Positions 1-9,432 are shown, counted from the stretch's first letter. The stretch: 35,830 bases of DNA from an uncultured Bacteroidales bacterium (GCA_902801485.1 CADCIP010000041.1:1-35830); one strand, 5' to 3'. Made by a program: numbers and translations. The notes: a model not told the origin generated them from the letters alone.

Positions 1-191
1 TTTCTATTCCGCTCACTTAATCGTAAATTTGAGGCTCTGCCTCGAAAATACTTGCGTTCGGGAACAAAAATAAATGAATTTATTTTCTATTCCGCTCACT
101 TAATCGTAAATTTGAGGCTCTGCCTCGAAAATACTTGCGTTCGGGAATAAAAATAAATGAATTTATTTTCTATTCCGCTCACTTAATCGTA
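1..191. repeat. 83-bp tandem repeat, 2.3 copies, each carrying a promoter box
   Basis: Copy 1 is 1-83, copy 2 is 84-166 (one C/T difference seen), and a partial third copy starts at 167 and diverges after about 25 bases. Each unit holds a small palindrome (GAGGC-tct-GCCTC), a second weak inverted pair (CGAA...TTCG), an A/T-rich stretch, and then a TAnnTTTG box at 24-31, 107-114 and 190-197. A diverged single unit lies at 15101-15190. The region upstream of the first gene is therefore a stack of promoter modules. Confidence 0.9.
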
Positions 192-197
192 TTTTTG
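190..197 (+). promoter_or_regulatory. -7 promoter box for the GH29 gene
   Basis: TATTTTTG matches the Bacteroidota -7 consensus TAnnTTTG and ends 16 bases before the ATG at 214. No clear -33 TTTG is seen at the usual spacing. The leader would be about 10 A-rich bases with no Shine-Dalgarno sequence. The same box occurs one and two repeat units upstream. Confidence 0.6.
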
Positions 198-213
198 CAA
201 AAAAAAAGAAGCA

Positions 214-1833
214 ATGATGAAGAAGAGTCTATTTGTCGCTATTTTACTTTCTGCGTGGCTTTCCACCTCAGCACAGCAGTATAGGATACCTGTGTCGGAA
301 CAGCACGAAAAGATGCAAACCGGGCAGTTTGAACCGACGTGGGAATCGCTCCAGACACATCAGACCCCGGAATGGTTCCGAGATGCTAAGTTCGGCATTT
401 GGGCACATTGGGGCCCCCAGTGCGTAGAAGGTTCCGGCGACTGGATGGCTCGATCGATGTATATGGAAGGTAGCCGGGAGTACAAGTGGCATGTGGAACA
501 TTACGGGCATCCCTCAGAAGTAGGCTTCAAGGACATCCTTCCCCAGTTCAAAGCTGAGAAGTGGGAACCCGAGAAACTCTTGGAACGTTATAAAAGGTGT
601 GGGGCAAAATATTTCTTTGTGCTGGGCAACCATCACGACAATTTTGACCTTTGGGACTCTAAATACCAGCCATGGAACTCGAAGAACATTGGTCCGCACA
701 GAGACATTCTTGATGAATGGGCAAAGGCTGCAAAGAAAGCCGGTTTGCCATTAGGTATCTCCTTTCATGCCGACCATGCCTGGACTTGGTACGAGCCCGC
801 TCAGCGTTATGACTTGAAAGGCCCGAAGGCAGGAATCTACTACGATGGCAACCTGACCAAAGAAGACGGCAAGGGAAAATGGTGGGAAGGATTGGATCCT
901 CAGATGCTCTATCAGCAGAATCACCCCATGAGTCAGGGGTCGTGGGACAATGGTCGCATTCATGCTCAATGGGGTTGGGAGAACGGTGCCTGTCCGCCAT
1001 CCCAGGAGTTCGTGACCAACTTTTATGACCGTACACTTGATGCCATCAACCGCTATCAGCCAGACCTTATCTATTTCGACGTAACGGTATTGCCATTTTA
1101 TCCTTTGAGCGACTGCGGACTGCGTATCGTAACACATCTTTATAATAAAAACCCGCGAAGCGTAGTTTTCAGCAAGATTCTCAGCAACGACCAGCGTAAG
1201 GCATTAACATGGGATGTAGAGCGCGGAGCACCCAACGAGATTATCCCCATCCCTTGGCAAACCTGCAACTGCATAGGCGGTTGGCACTACAATACCAGCA
1301 TCTATGAGAATGACCAATATAAATCCGCAACAACCGTAGTTAAGCAACTGGTAGATATCGTATCGAAGAATGGGAACCTGCTCCTAAGCATTCCCCTGCG
1401 TGCAGACGGGACATACGACGAGAAGGAATCTAAGATACTGGACGACCTGGAGGCTTGGATGACACAGAACGAAGAGAGCATCTTCGGTACACGCCCGTGG
1501 GTAAAGTTCGGTGAAGGTCCCATTGCCGAAAAGGATATCAAAATCAATGACCAAGGCTTCAATGACGGTCAGTATGCCGGCATGGATTACAGAGACATTC
1601 GCTTTAACCAGACCAAGAAATATCTGTACGTTACAGCTATGGGATGGCCTACAGATAAACACCTTGTCATTAAATCACTGGCTAAGGACAATTCATACTT
1701 CAAGAAGCCCATCAGTAGCGTGCATCTTTTAGGATACGGCAAGCTGAAGGCTCGCCAAACAGCAGAAGGCCTCATGGTAGAACTCCCCCAGCCCGTAAAC
1801 CAAATTGCGCCGGTGTTGAGAATCAGTAAATAA
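214..1833 (+). CDS. secreted GH29 alpha-L-fucosidase
   Basis: This 539-residue protein has a signal peptide (about residues 1-20, ending STSA-QQ) and a GH29 catalytic domain. Family marks are DAKFGIWAHWGPQ (57-69), the active-site stretch GNHHDNFDLWDS (138-149) and PDLIYFD, in which D289 fits the retaining nucleophile. GH29 enzymes release terminal alpha-L-fucose by a double-displacement mechanism. The signal peptide places it in the periplasm or on the surface. The start could be either of two adjacent ATG codons (214 or 217). A GH95 enzyme and a GH106 enzyme follow on the same strand, so the locus handles deoxy-sugar-rich glycans. Linkage specificity cannot be read from the sequence. Confidence 0.9.
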   Translation: MMKKSLFVAILLSAWLSTSAQQYRIPVSEQHEKMQTGQFEPTWESLQTHQTPEWFRDAKFGIWAHWGPQCVEGSGDWMARSMYMEGSREYKWHVEHYGHPSEVGFKDILPQFKAEKWEPEKLLERYKRCGAKYFFVLGNHHDNFDLWDSKYQPWNSKNIGPHRDILDEWAKAAKKAGLPLGISFHADHAWTWYEPAQRYDLKGPKAGIYYDGNLTKEDGKGKWWEGLDPQMLYQQNHPMSQGSWDNGRIHAQWGWENGACPPSQEFVTNFYDRTLDAINRYQPDLIYFDVTVLPFYPLSDCGLRIVTHLYNKNPRSVVFSKILSNDQRKALTWDVERGAPNEIIPIPWQTCNCIGGWHYNTSIYENDQYKSATTVVKQLVDIVSKNGNLLLSIPLRADGTYDEKESKILDDLEAWMTQNEESIFGTRPWVKFGEGPIAEKDIKINDQGFNDGQYAGMDYRDIRFNQTKKYLYVTAMGWPTDKHLVIKSLAKDNSYFKKPISSVHLLGYGKLKARQTAEGLMVELPQPVNQIAPVLRISK

Positions 1834-1847
1834 TTATCTATAGTTGA

Positions 1848-1976
1848 TAGTTTAGTGTTTAGAGTTTAGAGTCAGTGGTAAGTTCAAAGTTTAACAAGTT
1901 TACAATTTTATACTTTACAACTATCCACGATTTTAACTGACTATCAACTATTAACTATCAACTTTAAACTTTAAAA
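1848..1976. repeat. A/T-rich degenerate 7-base repeats with inverted segments
   Basis: The spacer between the GH29 and HD genes is built from short units such as AGTTGATAGTT near its left end and the reverse form AACTATCAACT near its right end, plus runs of TTTAGAG and CAACTWT. The two halves are partly complementary, so the transcript could fold back on itself. The style matches other spacers in this window (9090-9118, 12961-12984, 18214-18276). No terminator with a T run is evident. Confidence 0.65.
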
Positions 1977-1981
1977 GAATT

Positions 1982-2836
1982 GTGATCAAAGAATATCTTG
2001 TATTAAGCCGCAGCAACGGAACAACCCGTACCGGCTCACCTTACGCAATACTGAAAGTTGCAGATCTGATAGAAACCATTAACATCTCTGTCTGGGACTT
2101 GCAACCTACAGCAGAACCCAAAGTCGGGCAACTGGTAAGTTTCTATGCCATAAAAGATAATGCGGGAAAGAAATCCTGTTCCGTTACTGACATGAGGGTA
2201 GGAGCCATGCCTTTGCTCGACCATCCCTTGTATAATCTGCTCCCCCGCCCCATCAGACGCGACGTGTGGGACAAGACAATAGAGAAGCTCATCAGCTATT
2301 GCTCTGACCAGAGCCTCATCCCCATCATCCGCGATTTTGCAGACAAGTTATACGCTCCCTACTGTAAATATCCTGCCGCCACCAGCGTACACCATGCCTT
2401 TCCCGGTGGCCTGACCAATCACACCTACCAGATGCTGCACATGTTGGAAGGTCTGTACCCGTGTCTGCCTTACGAGATAAAGGTGGAACGTTGCATACTT
2501 GCCATCCTTTTCCATGATTATGGAAAAGTTTACGAGTACAACACAGAAGGTGAGACACAAACTGACATGTATCTGCTGGGACACATCTTCATCGGTGCCC
2601 ACAAACTGCAGAATGTGTTGGAACAACAGGGTGTTGACGGAGAAGAGATTAAACGCATCATCCACGTGATTCTCGCTCACCACGGGACACGCGAATTCGG
2701 AAGCCCCGTATTGCCTTGTACACAGGAAGCTGTCATCGTTAATATGCTGGACAACCTCAGCGCCAAGACCGACGCCATAGAGGGAACAGGAAACATGGAG
2801 GCTTGCTCACCCTTGGGCACTCGAGTAGTAAAATAA
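1982..2836 (+). CDS. YhaM-type 3'-5' exoribonuclease (OB fold plus HD domain)
   Basis: The protein is 284 residues and starts with GTG; no nearby ATG in frame fits better. The N-terminal part (about 1-75) resembles an OB-type nucleic-acid-binding fold. The HD phosphohydrolase domain follows with H147 (GGLTNHT), H178-D179 (FHDYGK), H201 (LGHI), H233-H234 (AHHG) and D257 (DNLSAK), a complete metal-binding set. YhaM/Cbf1 family enzymes degrade RNA or single-stranded DNA from the 3' end and are cytoplasmic. It is slightly shorter than Gram-positive YhaM (about 314 residues). It lies between secreted glycosidases and probably has no functional link to them. Family assignment is firm; substrate is inferred. 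Confidence 0.8.
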   Translation: MIKEYLVLSRSNGTTRTGSPYAILKVADLIETINISVWDLQPTAEPKVGQLVSFYAIKDNAGKKSCSVTDMRVGAMPLLDHPLYNLLPRPIRRDVWDKTIEKLISYCSDQSLIPIIRDFADKLYAPYCKYPAATSVHHAFPGGLTNHTYQMLHMLEGLYPCLPYEIKVERCILAILFHDYGKVYEYNTEGETQTDMYLLGHIFIGAHKLQNVLEQQGVDGEEIKRIIHVILAHHGTREFGSPVLPCTQEAVIVNMLDNLSAKTDAIEGTGNMEACSPLGTRVVK

Positions 2837-2876
2837 TGAGATTCTCTTTGTTTGTAAAAAAAAAAATCTTTCCATT

Positions 2877-5483
2877 ATGAAACTAACCGGAATTAAGCTT
2901 CTACTGGCTGCTTTTATATGCTGTTTTGCGACCAGCGCTGCAACATACAATGAGTACAACACCGTAAATATGGGTATGCGCCCGACTGATGTCAGTCCTT
3001 ACACTTTGTGGTACAATACTCCGGCCACAAAGTCGGGGGTAAGCGATATATGGATGGAGTATGCCCTGCCTATCGGCAATGGTCAGATTGGTGCTACTAT
3101 TCTTGGCGGCATACAGACTGAAGATATACAGTTCAACGAGAAAACACTATGGGAAGGGAACTCTACAAACAGTTCCAATCAAGGCTACTTCCAGAACTTT
3201 GGCAGCATAGTAGTCAGGGACCTTTCTGACACGTTCAGCAAGAAAGACGGCTCTAAGCCGGTAAACAATTATTCGCGTTATCTGGATATTATAGACGGTA
3301 TAGCCGGTGTACGGTACGAGAGTGCTGACACAAAGTTTGAGCGCCAATTCTTTACAAGTCTGACCGATAATGTGCTGGTGGCACATTTTACTGCAGAGGG
3401 AAAGGAACTGTTATACCTGAATTTCGCTTTCCAGAAGGATGGACAGATAAATGCAAGTAATCCGGCATACAGGGATAATTACGGAACTTTCAGCGGCAGC
3501 CTGACAAAAATAAAGTACAATACGCGTTTCCGTATCTTTACTGACGGAACCTTGAAAGCTTCAACTTCTGGCATACGAGTAAGTGATGCTACCTATATAA
3601 CACTGTTCCTGGCGGCTAAGACCAACTACGACAGCCGCTCTAAGTCTATCATTAGCAATGACACGCCTTCCACGCTTTCCCAGGATGTGGACAAACGCAT
3701 CACATCGGCACAGGAGAAGGGATTTGATGTTTTACGCGCCTCTCACACAGCTGCTCATCGCGCCCTGATGAATCGTGTGGAATTTAATGTGGGCGGCACT
3801 TCTGATAAGACAACTGACAGTCTGATTGACTTCTATAATGCATCGGCAGAGAACAAACAGACTAAAGACGGATTATTCTTGGAACAACTCTACTTTCAGT
3901 ACGGCCGGTACCTGACCATTGGCGCCAATGCCAACCAAAGTATTCATGCTCCCAGTAACTTACAGGGTATCTGGAACGACCGAAGCAACTCCAGCTTCTG
4001 GCATTGTGATATTCATGCCGATATAAACGTAGAGATGAACTACTGGCCTGCCGACCCCACCAACCTCAGTGAAATGCACTTGCCTTTCCTGAACCATATC
4101 ATTGATATGGCGCAGGAGGGCTATCCCTGGCGCTCTTTTGCCAAGACACTGAAGTCGGGTGCACCCGGTTGGACCGTTGCCGTTGAGAATAATATCTATG
4201 GCGGCACCAGTAACTGGAGCAACAGTTCCATTAAGACTATGGGAGCCTGGTATTGCACCCATCTGTGGCGCTATTACCGTTTCACCCTCGACAAGGATTT
4301 CCTCAAGAGAGCTCTACCCGTAATGTATGATGCCGCACGTTTCATCATGTTTATTGCTGTTGAAGATCCCAAAGACAAAGGAACATGGGTGGTACCTGAT
4401 GAGTGGTCTCCCGAACACGGGCCAGGGAATACAGTAACCGCCTTTGCACAACAGACATCTTCCGAGTTGCTGCATGAAATTCTAATGGCACACATGGAAT
4501 TGGGTGAAGAATCCCCACTTTCTGCTGACCAGATTTCAGATTTGGAGGCTTTTTATAACAAATTTGACAAGGGCCTGAAGATAGAGAACTACACCTTTAC
4601 CCGCGATGGCAAGACATACAGCAACGTTCCCTGTATTTCGGAATGGAAGCATTATCCACTCTCTGAACCGGAGCACCGACACCTGAGTCACCTATTGTGC
4701 GTGTATCCGTTCTGTCAGATTACAGCATACGGAACCACGCAGCAGCAGAAGGACTTGTTCAATGCCGCACAGAATGGCATACTGGCACGTAACGGCGATG
4801 TAACAGGTTGGTCTATGGGATGGCAGACAAACGTCTATGCCCGACTTCTGAACGGCGATAAGGCTCGCAGCTATCTGTCTCAGGCGTTGAAGCATTCACG
4901 TTCTTATGTCATTCAGATGAGTAACTATGGCGGTTGCTATTACAATCTGTTCGATTCTCATTCCCCCTTCCAAATTGACGGCAATTACGGCTGCACAGCA
5001 GGTATTGCCGAGATGCTGCTGCACAGCTATGACGGCATAGCTTTATTGCCTGCCCTTCCCTCAGCATGGAGCAATGGCTATGTATCCGGATTAAAGGCCG
5101 AGGGGAATTTTGAGGTATTCATGGAATGGGCAGAAGGTAAACTGGACTGTGCCAGAATCAATAGCCTGGGGGGAGGTCCTCTTATTCTTCACAACACAGC
5201 TACGACAGACTTAGGCAATGCTTTCTTCTATCTGAACAGCAAGCGGGTAACTCCCACACAAGGCCAGAACGGAACATTCTCTGTTGACATGAAGAAAGGG
5301 GACAGCCTTATCATATCCGCGGATAACCTTGACGAGCAAATGCAAACAGCCATCGACAAAGTGCCCGTTAGCTTGCCCTCTTATACAGAACAGATGTACG
5401 ACCTCTCAGGCAGGCGATACAATAAGACAGCTGGTCATTATGGCATATATGTGGTGAACGGACAGAAGAAGCTACTCCGTTAA
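2877..5483 (+). CDS. secreted GH95 alpha-L-fucosidase / alpha-L-galactosidase
   Basis: This 868-residue protein has a signal peptide (about 1-21) and the GH95 layout: N-terminal beta domain ([24 protein letters not shown]), (alpha/alpha)6 barrel, and C-terminal beta domain. E589 in SEWKHYP, just before PEHRHLSHL, fits the general acid, and D701 in FQIDGNYG fits the conserved aspartate that helps activate water. The family usually has HxNxN just before MNYW; here it reads H380-A-D382-I-N384, so the first Asn is Asp. GH95 enzymes invert terminal alpha-1,2-L-fucose or alpha-L-galactose. The last 30 residues (YDLSGRR...[13 protein letters not shown]) look like a Prevotella-type C-terminal sorting tail. 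A run of 11 A lies 11 bases before the ATG. Confidence 0.88.
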   Translation: MKLTGIKLLLAAFICCFATSAATYNEYNTVNMGMRPTDVSPYTLWYNTPATKSGVSDIWMEYALPIGNGQIGATILGGIQTEDIQFNEKTLWEGNSTNSSNQGYFQNFGSIVVRDLSDTFSKKDGSKPVNNYSRYLDIIDGIAGVRYESADTKFERQFFTSLTDNVLVAHFTAEGKELLYLNFAFQKDGQINASNPAYRDNYGTFSGSLTKIKYNTRFRIFTDGTLKASTSGIRVSDATYITLFLAAKTNYDSRSKSIISNDTPSTLSQDVDKRITSAQEKGFDVLRASHTAAHRALMNRVEFNVGGTSDKTTDSLIDFYNASAENKQTKDGLFLEQLYFQYGRYLTIGANANQSIHAPSNLQGIWNDRSNSSFWHCDIHADINVEMNYWPADPTNLSEMHLPFLNHIIDMAQEGYPWRSFAKTLKSGAPGWTVAVENNIYGGTSNWSNSSIKTMGAWYCTHLWRYYRFTLDKDFLKRALPVMYDAARFIMFIAVEDPKDKGTWVVPDEWSPEHGPGNTVTAFAQQTSSELLHEILMAHMELGEESPLSADQISDLEAFYNKFDKGLKIENYTFTRDGKTYSNVPCISEWKHYPLSEPEHRHLSHLLCVYPFCQITAYGTTQQQKDLFNAAQNGILARNGDVTGWSMGWQTNVYARLLNGDKARSYLSQALKHSRSYVIQMSNYGGCYYNLFDSHSPFQIDGNYGCTAGIAEMLLHSYDGIALLPALPSAWSNGYVSGLKAEGNFEVFMEWAEGKLDCARINSLGGGPLILHNTATTDLGNAFFYLNSKRVTPTQGQNGTFSVDMKKGDSLIISADNLDEQMQTAIDKVPVSLPSYTEQMYDLSGRRYNKTAGHYGIYVVNGQKKLLR

Positions 5484-5556
5484 TAGGTTCTTGTATCTTG
5501 AATCAGTTTTTTTTGAAACATTACAAAAATATTAGCGCAATTAATACATAAGGTTG

Positions 5557-5564
5557 TATATTTG
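5557..5564 (+). promoter_or_regulatory. -7 promoter box for the GH106 gene
   Basis: TATATTTG is a perfect TAnnTTTG box ending 25 bases before the ATG at 5590. It suggests the GH106 gene has its own promoter rather than depending on read-through from the GH95 gene. No convincing -33 element is seen at 19-21 bases upstream. Confidence 0.6.
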
Positions 5565-5589
5565 CATACGAAATTATTGACGATAAAAA

Positions 5590-8500
5590 ATGAGAAGAAT
5601 GCTGTACCTGCTTCTTTTGGTTGGACTGCACCCTATGCAGCTCCTCTCCGAGGGAAAGACCAGTCCACATACTGCCATACCGGACAGCACACTGCTGCGC
5701 CCCTTTGGCATGGCGGACCAGAAGAAGTTCATGCACCCTGACCGCATCTTCTATCCCGAGACTTGGTTCCACTTTGTAAATGGGAACGTAAGTCGGGAAG
5801 GTATCACACGCGACTTGGAGGCTATCGCTGAGTCAGGCATACAGGGCATTCAGCTCTTTCACGGACGCATGAACGATGATGTTTGGCCAGGTACCGAGGA
5901 GCCCATAGAGTGCCTGACACCCAAATGGGAGGACCTCGTGCGCCACACCGCTAACGAAGCACACCGGTTGGGGATGCGGTTCAGTCTGCAGACCTGTCCG
6001 GGATGGGCCATGAGCGGCGGGCCCTGGATTAAACCCGAACAGGCCATGCGCCACCTTATATATACACGTACGGACGTGGAAGGGGGCAAGACGGTAGATG
6101 TTAACCTGTCCATAGATGCCAAGGAAGAGTGGCGCAACTGGCAGGATATCTGCGTGCTGGCCTTCCCTACCCCACAGGGCGATACGGGTCATTACTGCGA
6201 TGTGGAGGAGGTTCAAGCTGATGACCACCAGCAAGAATGGGAACGCCTGCTGAAGGAGGGAAAGGACTTTGTGCTGCCTCCTACTCAGCCAGGGAAACCC
6301 TACCGATTTAGTGTCAAACTCAAGAACACAGAGAAGGTTCGCTCCATAGAGTTCAATCCCATAGACCGTTTTAATCACGAATTCGCCGTCCAACCCGACA
6401 TACACCTGCGCGTTCTGACTCCGAATCAGTTCGTCGGACTCGACACAGACTTTCCACACGCCAACTGGCAGGATAATGAGAAGAGCATGACGTTTGCACT
6501 TTCGTGCAATGAACAATTAACAAATAACAATGAACAATGTTCAATGGATTATCAGGTCGAGATTACGAACCTGCACCCCATGCACCTTACCAGCCTGCGT
6601 TTCTCCACCGCTACACGCGGACATAACTGGGAGATGGAGGCAGGATGGACGTCACGCTGGCTGCTGCGGCTTCCGGAGAATATGAACGAGGACGGGAGCG
6701 GCTTCGTCAAAAGAGCTGATATCGTTAACCTGACGGATAAGATGGCACCCGACGGAAAGCTTCGCTGGACAGCTCCCGAGGGGCACTGGACAATCTTGCG
6801 CATCGGGCATGTGAACACTGGAAGGCAGAACGGCCCGGCACCTAAGGAGGCTACGGGCTGGGAAGTGAACAAGCTCGACTCGGCCTATGTCACCTACCAG
6901 TTCCGCAGTTATATAGGCCGATTGGCAGACGGACCACTGAAAGGATTGGTGGACAATATGCTGATGGACAGCTGGGAGTGTTCGTCGCAGACGTGGACAA
7001 GATTCATGCAGCATGAATTTCTCAGCCGAAGACACTACGACCTGCTGACATGGATGCCTGCCATTTTCGGATGGGTGGTTGAAAACCGCCAGCAGACCAG
7101 TAAGTTCCTTTCCGACTGGCGCCGGACCATCAACGAACTCTTCACGGACAATTTCTACGGCCAGATGACCCGTTTGGCCCACGAGAAGGGGATGACGGTA
7201 AGCTACGAGACGGCGGCAGGGGATATCTTCCCTGGCGATCCTATGGAATACTATAAGTATGCCGATGTGCCTATGACCGAATACTGGCAACCAATCACAA
7301 ACTGGCTGGCCAATCACAACTACAAGCCTATACGTGTCACGGCTTCGGCTGCCCGTATGTATGGTAAACCGCGCATTTCAGCAGAGAGCTTCACATCTTT
7401 CGAACTCACGTGGGACGAACACCTTAACATGCTGCGCGAGGTAGCCAACCAGAACATGGTGGAAGGCGTCACACATACCGTATTCCATACCTACACCCAT
7501 AATCCTGATGCGGACCGTTACTACCCGGGCACTTCGTTCGGCAGCGGCATCGGTACTCCCTTCCTCCGCAAGCAGACCTGGTGGCCTTATATGAAGCACT
7601 TTAACACCTATCTGGCCCGTTGTGCCTTCATGCTGGAGAAGGGACAGCCCGTTAGCAGCGTACTCTGGTATATCGGTGACGAGATAGAGCAGAAGCCCGA
7701 CCAGTATGCGCCCTTCCCCGAAGGCTATGCGTTCGACTACTGCAATACCGATGCCCTACTCCACCGCATCAGCATGAAGGACGGACGATGGACGACCCCT
7801 GAAGGTATTGCATACGATGTGCTTTGGGTACCAGACACAAAACGCCTATTACCCGAGACTAGTACCAAGTTGCAAGCAATGACAGCGCAGGGAGGACATG
7901 CTATTGAGGATGTTCCCCTCTCGGAATTAGGTCACGCCCTTGAAAGACTAGGGCTACAGTATGATGTTAAACCAACAGAACTGCGTTGGCTCCATCGCCA
8001 TACAGGCGGAGCCGACTGGTACATGGTTTGTCCGAAGGCGGAGCAGTCGTTCAGCGGCAAGGTCTCTTTCAGACAGAAAGGACATGCAGAGCTGTGGAAT
8101 CCCATGAACGGCAGCATCACCCCCATAGCTACCAGGCAGGACGGCGACTATACCTGCCTCGACCTCAACCTAAGCCGCGGTCAGATGCTCTTCGTAGTGT
8201 TCCGGGACTCTCCCTCCGCCCTCCCTGTTAGGGAGGGAACTGTAGGGAAGGCAGGGGGAGAGTCGTGGACTCTCAACTTCCCGCAGGGATGGGGCATCGA
8301 TGCGCCCATCACCCTCACAGAACTTTTGCCTTGGAAAGATCTTCCCCTGAGCGATGAAGGCAAGGCATTCTCCGGTACTGCCACATACGAGACCACATTC
8401 TTGCTTGACCACAAGCCTAAGAAAAAAGGAAGGCTTTCCCTGAATCTAGGAAAGGTGGAGGAGATAGCCGTGGTCAGCGTAAACGGCCAAGTCACCGATA

Positions 8501-8724
8501 CCCTTTGGGCAGAGCCCTACGAGACCGACATTACCCGTTACGTCCGTAAAGGCAAGAACCAACTGAGCATCCAAGTCACCAGCACCTGGTTCAACCGTCT
8601 GGTCTATGATGCCCGTCAACCCAAGGAGCAACGCAAGACCTGGGTCATCAACGGCCCCTCAGCCAATTCTGAACTCCGACCCTCCGGGCTCCTTGGTCCC
8701 GTAGAACTGACAGAGTGGAAGTGA
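5590..8724 (+). CDS. secreted GH106 alpha-L-rhamnosidase-type glycosidase
   Basis: The protein has 1044 residues. An N-terminal signal (about 1-21) precedes a large TIM-barrel region starting near PETWFHFVNGNVSREGI, with QTCPGWAMSGGPW typical of the family. E463 in DSWECSSQTWT and E599 in ISAESFT match by context and spacing (136 residues) the pair described for the GH106 enzyme BT0986 (E461/E593). GH106 enzymes release alpha-L-rhamnose. A C-terminal jelly-roll domain (about 930-1044, KNQLSIQVTSTWFNRL) resembles GH2 sugar-binding modules. Two stretches look inserted: residues 307-319 (NEQLTNNNEQCSM), written by a degenerate AACAAT-type repeat, and 873-893 (SALPVREG...), written by a GC-rich palindrome. 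Both stay in frame and should be surface loops. Confidence 0.85.
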   Translation: MRRMLYLLLLVGLHPMQLLSEGKTSPHTAIPDSTLLRPFGMADQKKFMHPDRIFYPETWFHFVNGNVSREGITRDLEAIAESGIQGIQLFHGRMNDDVWPGTEEPIECLTPKWEDLVRHTANEAHRLGMRFSLQTCPGWAMSGGPWIKPEQAMRHLIYTRTDVEGGKTVDVNLSIDAKEEWRNWQDICVLAFPTPQGDTGHYCDVEEVQADDHQQEWERLLKEGKDFVLPPTQPGKPYRFSVKLKNTEKVRSIEFNPIDRFNHEFAVQPDIHLRVLTPNQFVGLDTDFPHANWQDNEKSMTFALSCNEQLTNNNEQCSMDYQVEITNLHPMHLTSLRFSTATRGHNWEMEAGWTSRWLLRLPENMNEDGSGFVKRADIVNLTDKMAPDGKLRWTAPEGHWTILRIGHVNTGRQNGPAPKEATGWEVNKLDSAYVTYQFRSYIGRLADGPLKGLVDNMLMDSWECSSQTWTRFMQHEFLSRRHYDLLTWMPAIFGWVVENRQQTSKFLSDWRRTINELFTDNFYGQMTRLAHEKGMTVSYETAAGDIFPGDPMEYYKYADVPMTEYWQPITNWLANHNYKPIRVTASAARMYGKPRISAESFTSFELTWDEHLNMLREVANQNMVEGVTHTVFHTYTHNPDADRYYPGTSFGSGIGTPFLRKQTWWPYMKHFNTYLARCAFMLEKGQPVSSVLWYIGDEIEQKPDQYAPFPEGYAFDYCNTDALLHRISMKDGRWTTPEGIAYDVLWVPDTKRLLPETSTKLQAMTAQGGHAIEDVPLSELGHALERLGLQYDVKPTELRWLHRHTGGADWYMVCPKAEQSFSGKVSFRQKGHAELWNPMNGSITPIATRQDGDYTCLDLNLSRGQMLFVVFRDSPSALPVREGTVGKAGGESWTLNFPQGWGIDAPITLTELLPWKDLPLSDEGKAFSGTATYETTFLLDHKPKKKGRLSLNLGKVEEIAVVSVNGQVTDTLWAEPYETDITRYVRKGKNQLSIQVTSTWFNRLVYDARQPKEQRKTWVINGPSANSELRPSGLLGPVELTEWK
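8206..8264. repeat. GC-rich palindromic element inside the GH106 gene
   Basis: A perfect outer inverted pair, GACTCTCCC (8206-8214) and GGGAGAGTC (8256-8264), encloses a perfect 8-bp palindrome CCCTCCCT-gtt-AGGGAGGG (8219-8237). It is translated in frame as SPSALPVREGTVGKAGGES. The same core palindrome occurs in licD (11005-11023) and relatives occur in spacers at 9699-9786, 11354-11373, 18155-18173 and 20015-20034. Confidence 0.85.
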
Positions 8725-8887
8725 AACTCCTTGAACCACTTAAATTCTCAGGTCTATTTTAACCAACTAACCGTAAGTTTGCCTCGCTTCATCCATACTT
8801 TTGCCGTACTCATCGAGTAAGAGCAGAAGCTGCCTAGAAGCAGAGCTCGGGAATGAGGAACTTGTGTTAATTATTAACTGAAGTTTC

Positions 8888-8947
8888 GGAAGTTTAATGG
8901 GAAGTTAAAATGGAAGTTAAATAGGAAGTTAAAATGGAAGTTAGAGA
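8888..8947 (+). repeat. 12-base tandem repeat, five units
   Basis: Five degenerate units of GGAAGTTAAAAT follow each other without gaps (starts 8888, 8900, 8912, 8924, 8936). It leads directly into the left arm of the 17-bp inverted pair at 8947-8963. Confidence 0.8.
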
Positions 8948-9144
8948 AGTTATCGCTTCGCTCGTCCATTCGGACAGGAGTTAAAGACGATAGTTGAGAG
9001 TTAACGAAAACGAAAATCGGTTATTGGTTATTGGTTATTGGTTATCGACGAAAACGGTAAACAGTAAACGGTAAACAGTAAACTAATTTTCAACTTTCAA
9101 CTTTCAATTCTCAATTCTATGACGTCGGAGCGAAGCGGTAACTT
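8947..9144. repeat. 17-bp inverted pair enclosing tandem repeats
   Basis: The left arm 8947-8963 (AAGTTATCGCTTCGCTC) and the right arm 9128-9144 are complementary with one A/G difference, which would be a G-U pair in RNA. Between them lie TTATTGG units (9021-9041), GTAAACR units (9057-9084) and CAACTTT-type units (about 9091-9118). A GGGC-GAAA-GCCC tetraloop hairpin follows at 9149-9160. Confidence 0.75.
9057..9084 (+). repeat. GTAAACR heptamer tract, four units
   Basis: Units start at 9057, 9064, 9071 and 9078 (last base of each varies A/G/T). The same heptamer forms a nine-unit tract directly before proC (18214-18276), so this is a dispersed repeat sequence and not local slippage alone. 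Confidence 0.85.
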
Positions 9145-9217
9145 CGGAGGGCGAAAGCCCGGTAACTCCTTTAACTTCTATAACTCCCGAAACTTAAATG
9201 AATACATTTCTTAAAAA

Positions 9218-9432
9218 CAGCTAACACCTAACCTGATATAGTTGTGAGACCGATAACCATGCGGGCTGACAGCGTATTACCTGTTTGCCTGACAGGTAAC
9301 TGACAGGTAACACAACACCTAACATCGGACAATTAGGATTTCGAAATTCTGATAAGTTACCTGTTAGTGAGGTGTTAGTTACCTGTTGCAACAACAGGTA
9401 ATAACCATTCAGGGTATATGTTAGGCTATTTT
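9218..9432. repeat. palindromic array of ACAGGTAA / TTACCTGT
   Basis: Six copies of an 8-base word occur in 125 bases: TTACCTGT at 9277, 9357 and 9379, and its reverse complement ACAGGTAA at 9292, 9303 and 9394. Hairpins form at 9277-9299 and, perfectly with a 3-base loop, at 9379-9401. TGACAGGTAAC is repeated in tandem (9290-9311). The ends (GCTAACACCTAAC near 9219 and its loose complement ending near 9430) form weak terminal inverted repeats. It could be a small non-autonomous element or a structured RNA. Confidence 0.65.

Noticed and set aside
9228-9430. Integron attC-like ends (ACCTAAC ... GTTAGGC)
   Set aside because: The core words fit RYYYAAC/GTTRRRY, but the span is about 200 bases, the inner L boxes are not seen, and there is no integrase or cassette nearby.
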